Source: Vesta saturnalis
Taxonomy: Eukaryota > Arthropoda > Insecta > Coleoptera > Lampyridae
Reading direction: 5' to 3'
NCBI GenBank assembly: GCA_036346205.1
Contig: JARFJB010000390.1
Location: 62,001-126,000, forward strand
DNA: 64,000 bases
A program made the position numbers and the translations under genes. Below the pieces are notes generated by a model. The model was not told where the DNA came from. It worked only from the letters and a program-made list of their open reading frames with translations, and made no database searches. This document shows, one piece after another, positions 1 to 9,848 of the stretch. Position 1 is the first letter of the stretch, and each line of letters opens with the position of its first letter.

Positions 1-299
1 CATTTTTACATCAAGAGCGCACATAAGAAAAATTCCAATGATTTGTTACGCCCCTTCAGTAAAGCATTTTTAAGCGTGCACCTGCCACTCACCCCCTAAC
101 ATGTGTTTACATACATATTAGTTACAAACAATCCTACATTCCTTAGATAAAAATATATAAATAAAAAAAATTTGAAGAAAACATTAGTAAATTACGACGT
201 ATTATCAAGATATTAAAAATCCACTAATTATCTTTTCTATAGCTGTAACAATGGTGATTTGACAAACGTTTATTACAATAATAAAATTTTCGCGGTCCG

Positions 300-552
300 C
301 TACGTACAGAATACATAAATTCCAAGCCTTCCACTTAACCCTTCGTGCCTTTCTAATGATGCTACTAAACGATTTAATACTTCTTGAAAATTGCCTCGTC
401 GGTCTAAAATGCTGTTGAAATTATTTGTTGCAACAGTTGTCAACAACTGCGGCAATGAAATGATATGTTCTGGGTACATGTCTTTGAACTCGAACACGCT
501 CATGAGCATCTTCCTCACTTGAACTACTTGAATTACCAAGAAGAAAATCCAT
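300..552 (-). pseudogene. PIF/Harbinger transposase, N-terminal exon (copy 1)
   Basis: On the minus strand an ATG at 550-552 opens a serine-rich start followed by an acidic EEDAHERVRVQR segment and a segment ending in FQEVLNRL. This is the layout of the N-terminal region of HARBI1-like DDE transposases, ahead of the catalytic core. A frameshift lies near 410-430, so the second half is only readable in another frame (300-539). No catalytic residues are present; only this exon survives. A near copy lies at 16026-16285 in unit 2. HARBI1-type proteins cut and paste elements with 3-bp target duplications, but this fragment cannot be functional. Confidence 0.7.
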
Positions 553-1238
553 TTTGCAAGTCTAAAAAAAATACGAAATTATCTAATTATGTATTTCACT
601 ACTACATGAATTAATTAATTACATATTTACTAATTACTTTTGATAATCTCTACTATGACAATCTCCAACAATTGACAATATACCTAACCAAAAACTTGAT
701 GTGACAATAAAGACAAGTGACATTTAAATTTACCATTCGTATTTATCGCGCAGAAACAAACACTCAGACGTTTTTTGCCCGGACGTTAGAAAATTTTACG
801 TTCTCGATTTTCGAACGCACTCTCCAGTTGTGCTTCAAAGTTTGGAGGTTAGTGTTGTGTTTTAAGTGACGCGATGGCATCTTACACCGCACTTCGATTT
901 TTTAGCAATATTCACATTATAGGTATTATACGAAGTATGTCTAGTAAGATAACGTATTAAAGTGTCTTCCATTTTGTAGCATATTCACATTGGTGGCATT
1001 CGTAATTAGTATTTGAAGTTTTTTTTTTTTTTAACTCGTGTTTATTTTGAAATCTGTACATTTGTCTACAATGACCAAAAGTGTGGGCGTTCTTATAAAT
1101 ATTGACATGCTGGAGACCACTCACTGGTAATCCCCCCCTTATATAATAAGCAGTTGCTTAGTTGTGTTGGCAAGAAGTAAGTAACGTAAATCTATCCTTA
1201 ACTAACTTATATACCAATTACATTAAGCTCAGTACCTA

Positions 1239-3772
1239 TCAACTAGGTCGTTTGGCGTGAAGCGTTTCAGCGCTTAACCTGTCATTATATTTAACACTAA
1301 GTTGTCTTATTTCATCCTTGACTGTGGATATGTTGAGATCACTTCTAATAACGTTGTTTGGTACGTACCAGGGGGCATCGGTTATTACGCGTAGTACTTT
1401 TGATTGGAATCGCTCCAGTATTTCAATGTTTGAGTTTGATGCTGCTCCCCACAATTGAATGCCGTACGTCCATATAGATTTTAGTATGGCTTTATATACT
1501 AACAGTTTGTTTTCGAGTGTCAGCTTGGATTTTCTGCGTATTATCCAGTATAGTTTTGTCAGTTTTAGACCTAGATGTTTTCTTTTAGTAAATATGTGGG
1601 TGCGCCAATTTAGCTTTCTGTCTAGATGCACCCCCAGGTATTTAACTTCAGTTACTTGTGGTAGTTGACGATTGTTTAGGTGGACCGGTGGACAAGTTTC
1701 TTTTCTAGTAGTAAATGTAATATGAACTGACTTTGTTGTATTGGTTTTAATTCTCCACTTAGCTAGCCAGTGTTGTATTTCATCCAAGCTATTTTGGAGA
1801 GTTTGGGACGCTACTATCGTCAGCAAATATTGCCGTTAGTACGTCTTGTGTGATCGGAAGGTCGGTGGTGTATATAAGGTACAGGGTGGGGCCCAGGACA
1901 CTGCCTTGAGGGACACCAGATGTAATTGGGTACAGTTTTGTGTGTTCATCTTGTTGTTTAACTAGGAAGTGTCGATTTTGCAGGTAGGATTGAAGGTTAA
2001 GGAAATAGTTGAGAGGAAATGTTTTTCGTAGTTTGAACAATAACCCCATATGCCACACCTTGTCAAAAACCTGTGTGACATCAATAAAGGCGGCCGAGCA
2101 GTATTTGTGATCTTCCAGATCCTGCCTTATCTTCTTCGTAACTCTGTGGACCTGTTCAGTTGTCGCGTGTTGGTGTCTGAATCCAAACTGGTGATCAGGG
2201 ATGATATTGTTTTCGTTTTAGCTTTTCAAAGACTTTTGAGAGGACAGGCAATAAGCTAATGGGCCTGTACGATGTTGGTTTTCCAGATTTTGGGATAAGT
2301 ATCATTAAGGCAACCTTCCATTGGTCTGGGTAGTGAGCAGTGCGCAGTACTGCGTTGAATATTTGCGTGATATTTTTTATTCCCTTTTGTAGAAGTTCCT
2401 TTAGTATTTTGCCGGTGATCAGATCGTATCTGGGGGCTTTTTTAGGGTTTAGATTAGTTCTAGTGATTTTTTCTATTTCCTTGGTTTTGAAGGACTTAAT
2501 AGGATATTCAAGCTGATAAGGTGATTCCAAATACTGTTGGATTTCTATGTCATCGTCCTGGCCGAGTTCTGGCGGGTTAGGTTGAAAAACGTTGGTTAGG
2601 TTTCCTTACTGCTTCTGGCCCATCCGTTTTGGGGTGTTCTGATTGGTGGTTGTATTTCCTTTGGTTGTTTTAGCTTTCTTGTAGCCTTCCACAGCGAGTA
2701 ATCACTAGCTTCGGTTGGTGTTAGGTGTTCAAGGTAGCCTTGTATTTCTTGGTTCTTGTTATTATTTATCAGTTCTTTGAGTTGTCGTGCTGCTCTGTTA
2801 AGGAGTCTTTTATTTTCGGGTGTTCTTCTGTTTTGCCATTGCCTTCTGATTTTTCTATTTTCGGCGATTTTTTGCTTTATTATTATGGGATGGTCTTGCA
2901 ATTTTCCCTTGTCATAGGTTGTTGGCGGTGTTGATTTCCAGGCTGGTTGCTGTACTACGTGATTGAACTGTTCTACTGCTTCTTCGATGTCCTTACTATC
3001 TTTTAAAGGTATCTTTAGATCTATGTTGAATTCCACCAATCGCTTGAATTTCTCCCAGTTTGTGCGCGTATTATTTAGTGACGGTTGTTTTGCTCTTTTT
3101 ATTATATCGATGGTCATCTTTATTATGATGGGCGAATGGTCTGAAGATAAATCTAGGCAAGAGTCTGCTTGTATGTCATTAAGGGGTATGCCTTTTATTA
3201 CGCAAAAATCTATGAGGTCAGGTATCTTATTTGAGTCTGTCGGCCAGTAAGTAGGTTGACCAGTGGATAAGCAATTTAAGTTATTGCCTTCGATGGCCTT
3301 CATAAGTTCTCTTCCTTTTGGGGTTGTCAACCTGGAGCCCCACTGTGTGTTTTTTGCGTTATAATCGCCTCCTGCAAGAAATCGATTACCTAGTGTACTA
3401 TAAAACTGTTGAAAATGTTCCTTCTTGGTAGTGCCTTGGAGGACAGTATACTGATGAGATAGTGAGAGGGCCAATCCAGTCGTCAACTGATACACTGGTT
3501 GCTTGTAGAAAGGCTTCAGAGTATTTGCTAGTTTCGTGATGTTTTATTTTATTTTTGATGATAATTGCAGTACCTCCACGAGCTGTTCCATTTGGATGCT
3601 TAGTGTCATAGATTACGTAATTTGGTATTTTTAAATAACTGCGATCAGTAAAATGAGTTTCTGAAATCATCATTATATCTATGTTATGACTAGTTAAGAA
3701 TGTTTTCAGTTCGTCAGTGTGTTGTGACAACCCATTGACATTCCACAGCGCTAATTTAAGGTGTTTAGCCAT
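1239..3772 (-). pseudogene. LINE ORF2: AP endonuclease and reverse transcriptase
   Basis: ORF2 starts at ATG 3770-3772. The N-terminal endonuclease shows LALWNVNGL, the ISETH motif, GGDYNAKN and the SSDHSPI motif (3772 to about 3090). Reverse transcriptase follows: the IPKSGK and YRPISLL region (about 2280), the D-containing AAFIDV segment (about 2100), SGVPQGSVLGP (about 1910) and catalytic FADD (about 1820). A C-terminal domain resembling other Jockey elements ends at 1239. Frameshifts near 3440, 2600, 2190 and 1820 split the frame into five pieces, so it is inactive. The role was to nick the target and copy the LINE RNA into DNA. Confidence 0.88.
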
Positions 3773-3773
3773 T

Positions 3774-4076
3774 AGTCTTTTTTATTGAGTAATGAAGTCA
3801 GTAAGTTTAGCATGGTGCTCATTGCTCCATTAATCTGTTCATCATGACCTTCATGTCTTGCATATCGTTTGTTGGTTGCGTTAGATTTAGTTGATTTGGG
3901 TTTGACGTCTGTGTTGAGTATTCAGGGGAATAGGTTTGCTTCATTACTTGGCCGTAGGATAGGCCTGGTGGGACTTGTTTGAAGCGCCTTGATTGGGCTG
4001 GGGGAGTATATTGTTAGGATTTTAAAGGTGGAAATTTTTGTTTTTGTATCTGTTTATAGATCTCACATCCTTTGTA
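3774..4076 (-). pseudogene. LINE ORF1 (gag-like) C-terminal end
   Basis: Translating the minus strand from 4076 gives YKGCEIYKQIQKQKFPP, then PPGLSYGQVMKQ, and a C-terminus ending MLNLLTSLLNKKD. This is the pattern that follows the zinc knuckles in Jockey-type ORF1 proteins, which bind element RNA. One in-frame stop (near 4017) and one frameshift (near 3828) break it. The final TAA overlaps the ORF2 ATG by one base (TAATG at 3770-3774), the usual tight coupling of the two reading frames. The N-terminal part and the knuckles are missing because the insertion is 5'-truncated. Confidence 0.75.
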
Positions 4077-4176
4077 TTTAGTGTGATATAATTGATGTTT
4101 TTTAAATATCTCTTCCATTTTGAAGAAAAATCATAGTGATCACATTTGTAACTAGTAGTTAAAAAGTATATTAAAT

Positions 4177-4262
4177 GATTATTATAAGTTTTTTTTTGTT
4201 ATGAACGAATAAGTTTAAAGGTAAATATGTGATTAAAAATTATTAATTTTATTAAATACAAT
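4177..4262 (+). repeat. Fragment of Harbinger D 3' end within the finger array
   Basis: The stretch containing TTGTTATGAACGAATAAG and TTAATTTTATTAAATAC is nearly the same as 40250-40325, which is the end of the Harbinger D transposase frame (C-Y-E-R-I-S-S-M-V-N-M, stop) and its trailer. It also recurs at about 16843-16925 in unit 2, so it predates the duplication. Part of it is visible at 56285-56310. It is probably a trace of a former insertion or gene conversion. Confidence 0.6.
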
Positions 4263-4599
4263 TAAATGATGTTTTAAAATACACTTCAGTTTTGATAAAT
4301 AATCACATTGATTACATTTCTAATTCGCTCTTGTGTTTTCATATATGTTCAAATTGCGCTTCACTTTTGATGAATGGTCACATTGATCACACATGTAATT
4401 GAGATAACTGTGAATTATGTATTGCTTGATTAAATTTTCCTTTAATTTTAATGAATAATCACATTTGTAATCAGTAGTTGGAGTGTGTTTTGACTGATGT
4501 TTTTTAAATATACCTTCAATTTTAATTAGTCTGTTATTGATGGTTTTGTAAATAGCACTCCTTACTAATATATATTTCTAAGGACTTATACATTAAATA

Positions 4600-5480
4600 T
4601 TAAAATGTAGGTATGTGATTATTATACAACTCTTCTGCTATTCCGTTTCTCTTTACCTTTCCCAGTTCTCTGTCATTTCTATGAGGAACTTCTTGCTCGT
4701 TATTATTGTTTCTTTCATGCACTACTTCTTCATCCCATGCATCATTATGAAAATAACGAAAGTTAAGGATTACACAAGCAGCTGTCACAATTTTGATAGG
4801 TTTGGCAACACAGTAGGTATTTATAAACTGTAATTTTCTGTATCTTCCTTTTAAAATCCCAAATGTATGTTCAATAACTACACTGGCCTAACTTAAACAA
4901 TTATTGTGGTGACTCTGTACTCTATTCAAGTTTCCATTTTGCTTATGTAGGGTCATAAGCCAAGGTTTTATAGGAAACATACTGTCGCCAATTATGTTTA
5001 TCGGCCATAGGAAGATACACACAAGATCCTCTAGTTTCGACATTTTGAAAGAACTGAGAATTAGAAAACACCTACAATAAATAATAACTTTAACTTATAC
5101 TGCATTTATTGTAATTATCTACTCTAGAATCATGGGCTGAACCAGGGAACACAATGAACACATGTCAGTATATGTCATCAGATTGATTGAATGTTGCATA
5201 TATCTGTCAACATAGCTGTCATGTTGGACTGTGGGAACTCTAATAAGTGTATAAGATTCATCAACAGCACCGACCACTCCTAAAATAATGGGAATTTAAA
5301 TTGTACGTGCTTTTAGGCATGCAAGTTTGTACCTGGATAAGTACGGAATCCATCTTCAATATGTTGATATTCTTCTGATGTCTTGTACTAATTGTACTTC
5401 CATTTTTAAATGTTTATTGTATAAAAAGCTTAAGGTTATGTTATTAACCACTAGGGCATAACTGATGCATTTTCGTGAAA
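4600..5480 (-). pseudogene. PIF/Harbinger transposase remnant E (copy 1)
   Basis: The minus strand reads, with many frameshifts, GVVGAVDES (first catalytic Asp region, about 5280), GSAHDSRV (about 5130, second Asp), an IEHTFGILKGRYRKLQ stretch carrying the catalytic Glu (about 4870), and a C-terminus ending AKRNGIAEELYN-like (4600-4700). The three DDE positions are recognisable but the frame is shattered. A copy with the same damage lies at 17215-18095 in unit 2, so decay preceded the duplication. It sits inside ZF copy A. Confidence 0.8.
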
Positions 5481-5905
5481 TAGATAAAACAGTTGAAACT
5501 ATTATAATAACGTAGAGTGGGGGTTAACTGGTAGTTACAACGGTAAGTCACAAAAAATCGCCTATTGATCACTGATGTAAGTAGTACTTGAGCTGTGTAG
5601 TAATACATCTTGTTTTAAATTGCTCCTCAATTAGTACTTGAACTGTATATTAATACATGTTGTTTTAAATGTTTCTTAAATTTTTATGAATAATCACATT
5701 GTCCACTTTTGTAATTAATACTTGTAGTGTGTAATAGATGTTGTTTTTAATTGCACTTCACTTTTGTCAAATAGTCACATTCATTGCATCTGCATAATAA
5801 GGTTGAATCTTGTTTTATCTTAGAATCCACTTCAGTTGTATTGATATTATTTATCGAATAAGAATCATTGTGTTGTTTTATATTATTATTAACTTCAAGA
5901 GACGT

Positions 5906-6689
5906 ATTGAATTATTGTAAGATTTATTAAATTTTTCACATAGAGTATTAGTTAGATTGAAGGCACGTATATAACATGTATATTAATATTTTCCAATATG
6001 CGAGCAATGAATCCGCACAGCTTCTCATACACTGACATAAACATGTTCCTTGAAAAAAAAACTAGAGATTATATTAAATTAACATGCTTTTGTAAACAGT
6101 TTTTGAATGTTGCCGTGGCAGTCCACGGTAATTATGCATAGAAGGCTTGTAATGTAGAAAAATGAATTTAGGGATAAAAGCAAGCCATTATTGCGCGTAA
6201 TGAGCGGTTTTTCTACTTTGCCTTTATAATAAATCCATTTTGAAATTTTGTGTGCGCTTCTAGGTGGAACAACTGTAAATGTATAAACAGTGATACTACC
6301 GATTTGTACCGACTGTATTCTATATTTGTAGTAACTTACTAAATTACATCACTTTAAACATATGGAATGTAGATTTTCTCCATTCACAAATCATATCTAT
6401 CTCATAAAAAGTAATTAGTCAATTTGTCCCTAATTATTCTCACAACATTATAACGACAGTATAATCCGTGGGGATTATACTGTGTTATGTTATGACCTTT
6501 TGGCGATAAAGTGTACCACTAATGTTGGTAAATATCTCAACACGACGCAAAAATAAGTTACGGGTTACTACAGTTTCTTTGAACACAATCAAATTGAGAT
6601 ACGGAATACTACTTGTTTCGTACGGGCCACAATTAATTAGATGCGCTAAAATAACATATTTTAAAGGTATTACAGTTTTGCTTCAAAGT
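5906..6689. other. Spacer between ZF copies A and B
   Basis: No convincing gene is present. The sequence matches the spacers at 8964-9590, 20199-21215 and partly 46930-47270, including a block around TGATACTACCGATTTGTACC. Because it lies upstream of a minus-strand ZF start codon in each case, it probably contains the promoter and 5' leader of the ZF genes, but no core promoter motif could be assigned. A short plus-strand ORF at 6522-6713 has no family features. Confidence 0.6.
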
Positions 6690-7856
6690 CTGGAGGTTAG
6701 TGTTGTGTGGTAGGTAATAATGTTTTAAGTGACGGGATGGCATCTTACGCGGCACATCGATGTTTAGTAATATTCACGATTGTCACATTGTAAGTATTAT
6801 GCGACGTATGTCTAGTAAGATGACGTATTAAAGCGTTTTTCCATTTTGTAGCCCATTCACATTGGTGGCATTGGTAATTAGTACCGTGATGTAATGGATG
6901 TTTTTTTAAATATTTCTTAAATTTTGAAGAAAAATCATAGTGATCACATTTCTAACTAGTAGTTAAACAGTGTAAATGATGCAATAAAGTTTTGATGTAT
7001 AATCACATTGATTACATTTGTAATTCGCTCTTGACGTGTGTTAATAGATGTGTTTCGAATTGCGCTTCACTTTTGATGAAGAATCACATTGATGACAAAT
7101 GTAATTGATAACTGGACTGTGTATTAACTGATGTTGTTTTAAATTTTCCTTTCATTTTGATGAATAATCACATTGATCTTGTAATCAGTAGTTGAAATGT
7201 GATTTAGTTGGTGGTTTTTTAGATAGCGCTTCTATTTTGATGAATAATCACATTGATTGCAATTATAATTAGTAGTCGAAGTGTGTTTTAATAAATGTTG
7301 TTTCAAAGTGCGATGAATATCCACATTGATCACAGATGTAACCAGTACTTAACCTGTGTATTAATACATGTTAATTTAAATTTCTCTTCAAATTTGATGA
7401 ATAATCACATTCGTTGCATTTGTAACTAGCTTTTAAAATGCATTTTAATTGATGTCGTTTTAAATTGGACTTCAAATTTGATGAATAATCACATTGACCG
7501 CAAATGTAATTAGTACTTGAACTGTGTATTAATGCATGTTGATTTCAATGTTGATGAGTAATCACATTGATCACAAATGTAAGTAATACTTAACCTGTGT
7601 ATTAATACATTAAATTTCTCTTCAATTTTGATGAATAATCACTTTGATTGCATTTGTAAGTAGCTTTTAAAATGCATTTTAATTGATGTCGTTTTAAATT
7701 GCACTTAAAATTTGATGAAAAATCACGTTGGTCACAATTATACTTAGTAGATGAAGTGTGGTTTAATTGGTGGATTTTTAAATAGCGCTTTACTTTTGAT
7801 GAATAACCACATTGACCACAAATGTAATTAGTACTTGAACTGTGTATTAATACATG
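6690..7856 (-). pseudogene. Degenerate 3' half of ZF copy B finger array
   Basis: Beyond the stop codon at 7857-7859 the same 84-bp finger repeat continues on the minus strand in recognisable but frameshifted form. It carries repeated C-x2-C...H-x3-H remnants such as CGQCDYSS and CNECDYSS, and ends with the distinctive last finger (CHQCEYATKWKN type) at about 6830-6890. The first repeat past the stop is still in the main frame, so the loss began with a single nonsense change. This is the former C-terminal part of the gene at 7857-8963. Confidence 0.8.
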
Positions 7857-8963
7857 TTATTTTAAATATTTCTTCAATGTTGATGAGTAATCACATTGAT
7901 TCCATTTGTAATTAACATTTGTAGTGTGTTTTAATTGATGTTGTTTTAAACTGTACTTTAATTTTGATGAATAGTCACATTGGTCACATTTGTAATTAGT
8001 AGTTGAAGTGTGTTTCAATTGATGTTGTTTTAAATTACGCTTCAATTTTGATGAATAATCACAGTGAGTGCATTTGTAATGATTATCATTTGAAATGTGT
8101 TTTAATTGATGTTGTTTTAAATTGCTCTTCAATTTTGATGAATAATCACATTGATCACATTTATAATTAGTAGTTGAAGTGTGATTTAATAAATGTTTTT
8201 TCAAATTGCGCTCCACTTTTGATGAATAATCACATTGACCGCAGATGTAACTAGTACTTAAACTATGTATTAATACATGTTGTTTTAAATTTCTCTTCAA
8301 TTTTGATGAATAATCACATTGATTGCATTTGTAATTACCTTTTGAAATGTGTTTTAATTGATGTCGTTTTAAATTACACTTCAATTTTGATGAAAAATCA
8401 CATTGGTTACATTTATAATTAGTAGTTGAAGTGTGTTTTAATTGATGGTTTTTTAAATTGCGCTTCACTTTTGATGAATAATCACATTGATCACAATTGT
8501 AATTAGTACTTGTACTGTGTATTAATACATGTTCTTTTAAACGTTTCTTCAATTTTGATGAATAATCACATTGATCACATTTGTAATTAATACTTGAAGT
8601 GTGTATCAATTGATGTTGTTTTAAATTGCGCTTCACTTTTGATGAATAATCACATTGATCACAGGTGTAACTTGTACATGAACTGTGTATTAAAACATGT
8701 TGTTTTAAATTGCACTTCAATTTTGTGAAATAGTCACATTCATTACATCTGTATAATAAGGGTGAAGCGTGTGTTACGTTAGAATCCACTTTAGTTGTAT
8801 TGATATTATTTATCCAATAAGAATCAGTATAACCCAAATGTATTTCTTGTTTTATATCATTATTTATAATAATTTGTTGTCTTTGTTGGATAAGGAATAA
8901 ACCGGTTGTTCCATCTTCATTAGGTTCCAATTTAATTATATTTTTATTAACTTCAACGGACAT
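7857..8963 (-). CDS. Multi-finger C2H2 protein, copy B (best preserved)
   Basis: This is a 368-residue open frame starting at ATG 8961-8963. Residues 1-70 form an acidic, finger-free N-terminus with two sequences fitting the SUMOylation consensus (IKLE and IKQE). Ten complete fingers of the form C-x2-C-x12-H-x3-H follow at 28-residue spacing, then an eleventh that lacks its first Cys (Trp instead) and is cut by a TAA stop. The linkers (HTSTTNYK type) are not the usual TGEKPY. The helices are almost identical from finger to finger (KLKRNLKQH), which indicates recent tandem expansion. The likely role is nuclear DNA or chromatin binding. No introns are apparent. It may be an expressed shortened gene or a young pseudogene. 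Confidence 0.7.
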   Translation of the reverse strand: MSVEVNKNIIKLEPNEDGTTGLFLIQQRQQIIINNDIKQEIHLGYTDSYWINNINTTKVDSNVTHASPLLYRCNECDYFTKLKCNLKQHVLIHSSCTSYTCDQCDYSSKVKRNLKQHQLIHTSSINYKCDQCDYSSKLKKRLKEHVLIHSTSTNYNCDQCDYSSKVKRNLKNHQLKHTSTTNYKCNQCDFSSKLKCNLKRHQLKHISKGNYKCNQCDYSSKLKRNLKQHVLIHSLSTSYICGQCDYSSKVERNLKKHLLNHTSTTNYKCDQCDYSSKLKSNLKQHQLKHISNDNHYKCTHCDYSSKLKRNLKQHQLKHTSTTNYKCDQCDYSSKLKYSLKQHQLKHTTNVNYKWNQCDYSSTLKKYLK

Positions 8964-9589
8964 CTCGAACTATTGTAAGGTTTGTTAAATCTCACAAAAT
9001 ATTAATTAGATTGAAAACAGGTATAAAACATGTACTATCTTAAAATTTTACAAAACGCGAGCAATGAATCCACACAGCTGCTTTGTACACTGACATAAAC
9101 ATCACTGATAACCTAGGTTATCTGTGCTAAACATGTTCCTTGAAAAAAAAAACTAAAAAGATATTAAATTAACATGCTTGGTAAACAGATGATTTTGCAT
9201 GTTGCAGTTGCGGTCCTTGGTAATTATGCAAAGGGGACTTGTAACGTAGGTGGAATAACTGTATAAACAGTGATACTACCAATTTGTACCGAATGTATTC
9301 TATATTTGTACTAACTTACTATTTCATCATGTTGAGATACTTTAAACATGGATTGTGGATTTCCTCCAATCACAAATTATTCTATCTCATAAAAAATTAA
9401 TTAGTCAATTTGCCCTTAATTATGCTCATAACATTAAGACCTTTAGGCGGTAAAGTGTATTACTAACGTTGGTAAATATCCCAACACGTCGCAAAAATTA
9501 GTTACGCGTTACTACAGTTGTTTTGAACACAGGTAACAATTCATAAGATGCGCTAAAATAACATATTTTACAAGTATTACAGTTTGCTT
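8964..9589. promoter_or_regulatory. Conserved spacer upstream of ZF copy B
   Basis: This 626-bp stretch separates the start of copy B from the last finger of the next ZF copy. It is conserved in unit 2 (20199-21215, where a 518-bp element has inserted) and at 5906-6690. Its conservation and position upstream of the minus-strand ATG suggest a promoter and leader region. No specific factor site can be named. Confidence 0.45.
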
Positions 9590-9848
9590 CAAAGTTTGGA
9601 GTTTAGCGTTGTGTGGTAGGTAATAATGCTCTAAGTGTAAGTGACGCGATGGCATCTTACACCGCACTTCGATTTTTAATAATATTCACATTTGTCACAT
9701 TGGAAGTAATATGCGAAGTATGTATAGTAAGAAGACGTATTAATGCGTTTTTCCATTTTGTAGCATATTCACATTGGAGACATTTATTTGTAATTAATTG
9801 TTGAAGTGTGATGTAATTGATGTTTATTTAAATATCTCTTCAATTTTA
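9590..9848 (-). pseudogene. 3' end of a further ZF gene (copy C), cut by Harbinger A
   Basis: Read on the minus strand this encodes the terminal finger block seen at 840-1010, 6690-6890, 16560-16760 and 21220-21440: a C-x2-C finger with the EYATKWKN helix, then a shorter broken finger. It stops where the Harbinger A terminal repeat begins at 9849. The rest of copy C is not seen downstream, so it was deleted or lies outside the window. Confidence 0.75.

Larger units (their letters stand above)
1018..4078 (-). mobile_element. 5'-truncated Jockey-type LINE inserted in ZF copy A
   Basis: The element carries the end of ORF1 (gag-like), a complete but broken ORF2 (endonuclease plus reverse transcriptase) and a 3' poly(A) tail, seen as a run of 14 T at 1019-1032 on the plus strand. 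The flanking sequence GTATTTGAAG (1009-1018) has a shorter partner GTATTTAG at 4074-4081, a likely target-site duplication. The equivalent site in unit 2 (about 16730-16760) is continuous, which shows the empty state. Truncation within ORF1 is typical of incomplete target-primed reverse transcription. Confidence 0.9.
840..5905 (-). pseudogene. C2H2 zinc-finger gene copy A, decayed and interrupted
   Basis: Read on the minus strand, 5905 down to about 5560 matches the N-terminus and first fingers of copy B (8963), but the start codon is ACG instead of ATG (5903-5905). Finger remnants then run through about 4570-4082, and the last finger type (C-H-Q-C-E-Y-A-T-K-W-K) lies at 840-1010. Three insertions split it: a Harbinger remnant (4600-5480), a short Harbinger 3' piece (4177-4262) and a LINE (1018-4078). 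Stops and frameshifts are frequent throughout. The product would have been a multi-finger nucleic-acid-binding protein of the nucleus. Confidence 0.75.
1..9848. repeat. Segmental duplication, unit 1
   Basis: The block order here is a Harbinger N-terminal exon, the last ZF finger, a finger array cut by a Harbinger remnant, a ZF N-terminus, a spacer and the next last finger. The same order recurs at 15733-21505. The sequence at position 1 onward is nearly the same as that from about 15740 onward, so the left edge of this unit lies outside the window. Unit 1 contains a LINE (1018-4078) absent from unit 2, and an extra ZF head and spacer (about 5560-6900) that unit 2 lacks. The right edge is where Harbinger A begins at 9849. 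Confidence 0.85.

Noticed and set aside
6522..6713. Small plus-strand ORF in the ZF spacer
   Set aside because: It is not conserved as a frame in the other spacers and has no motif.
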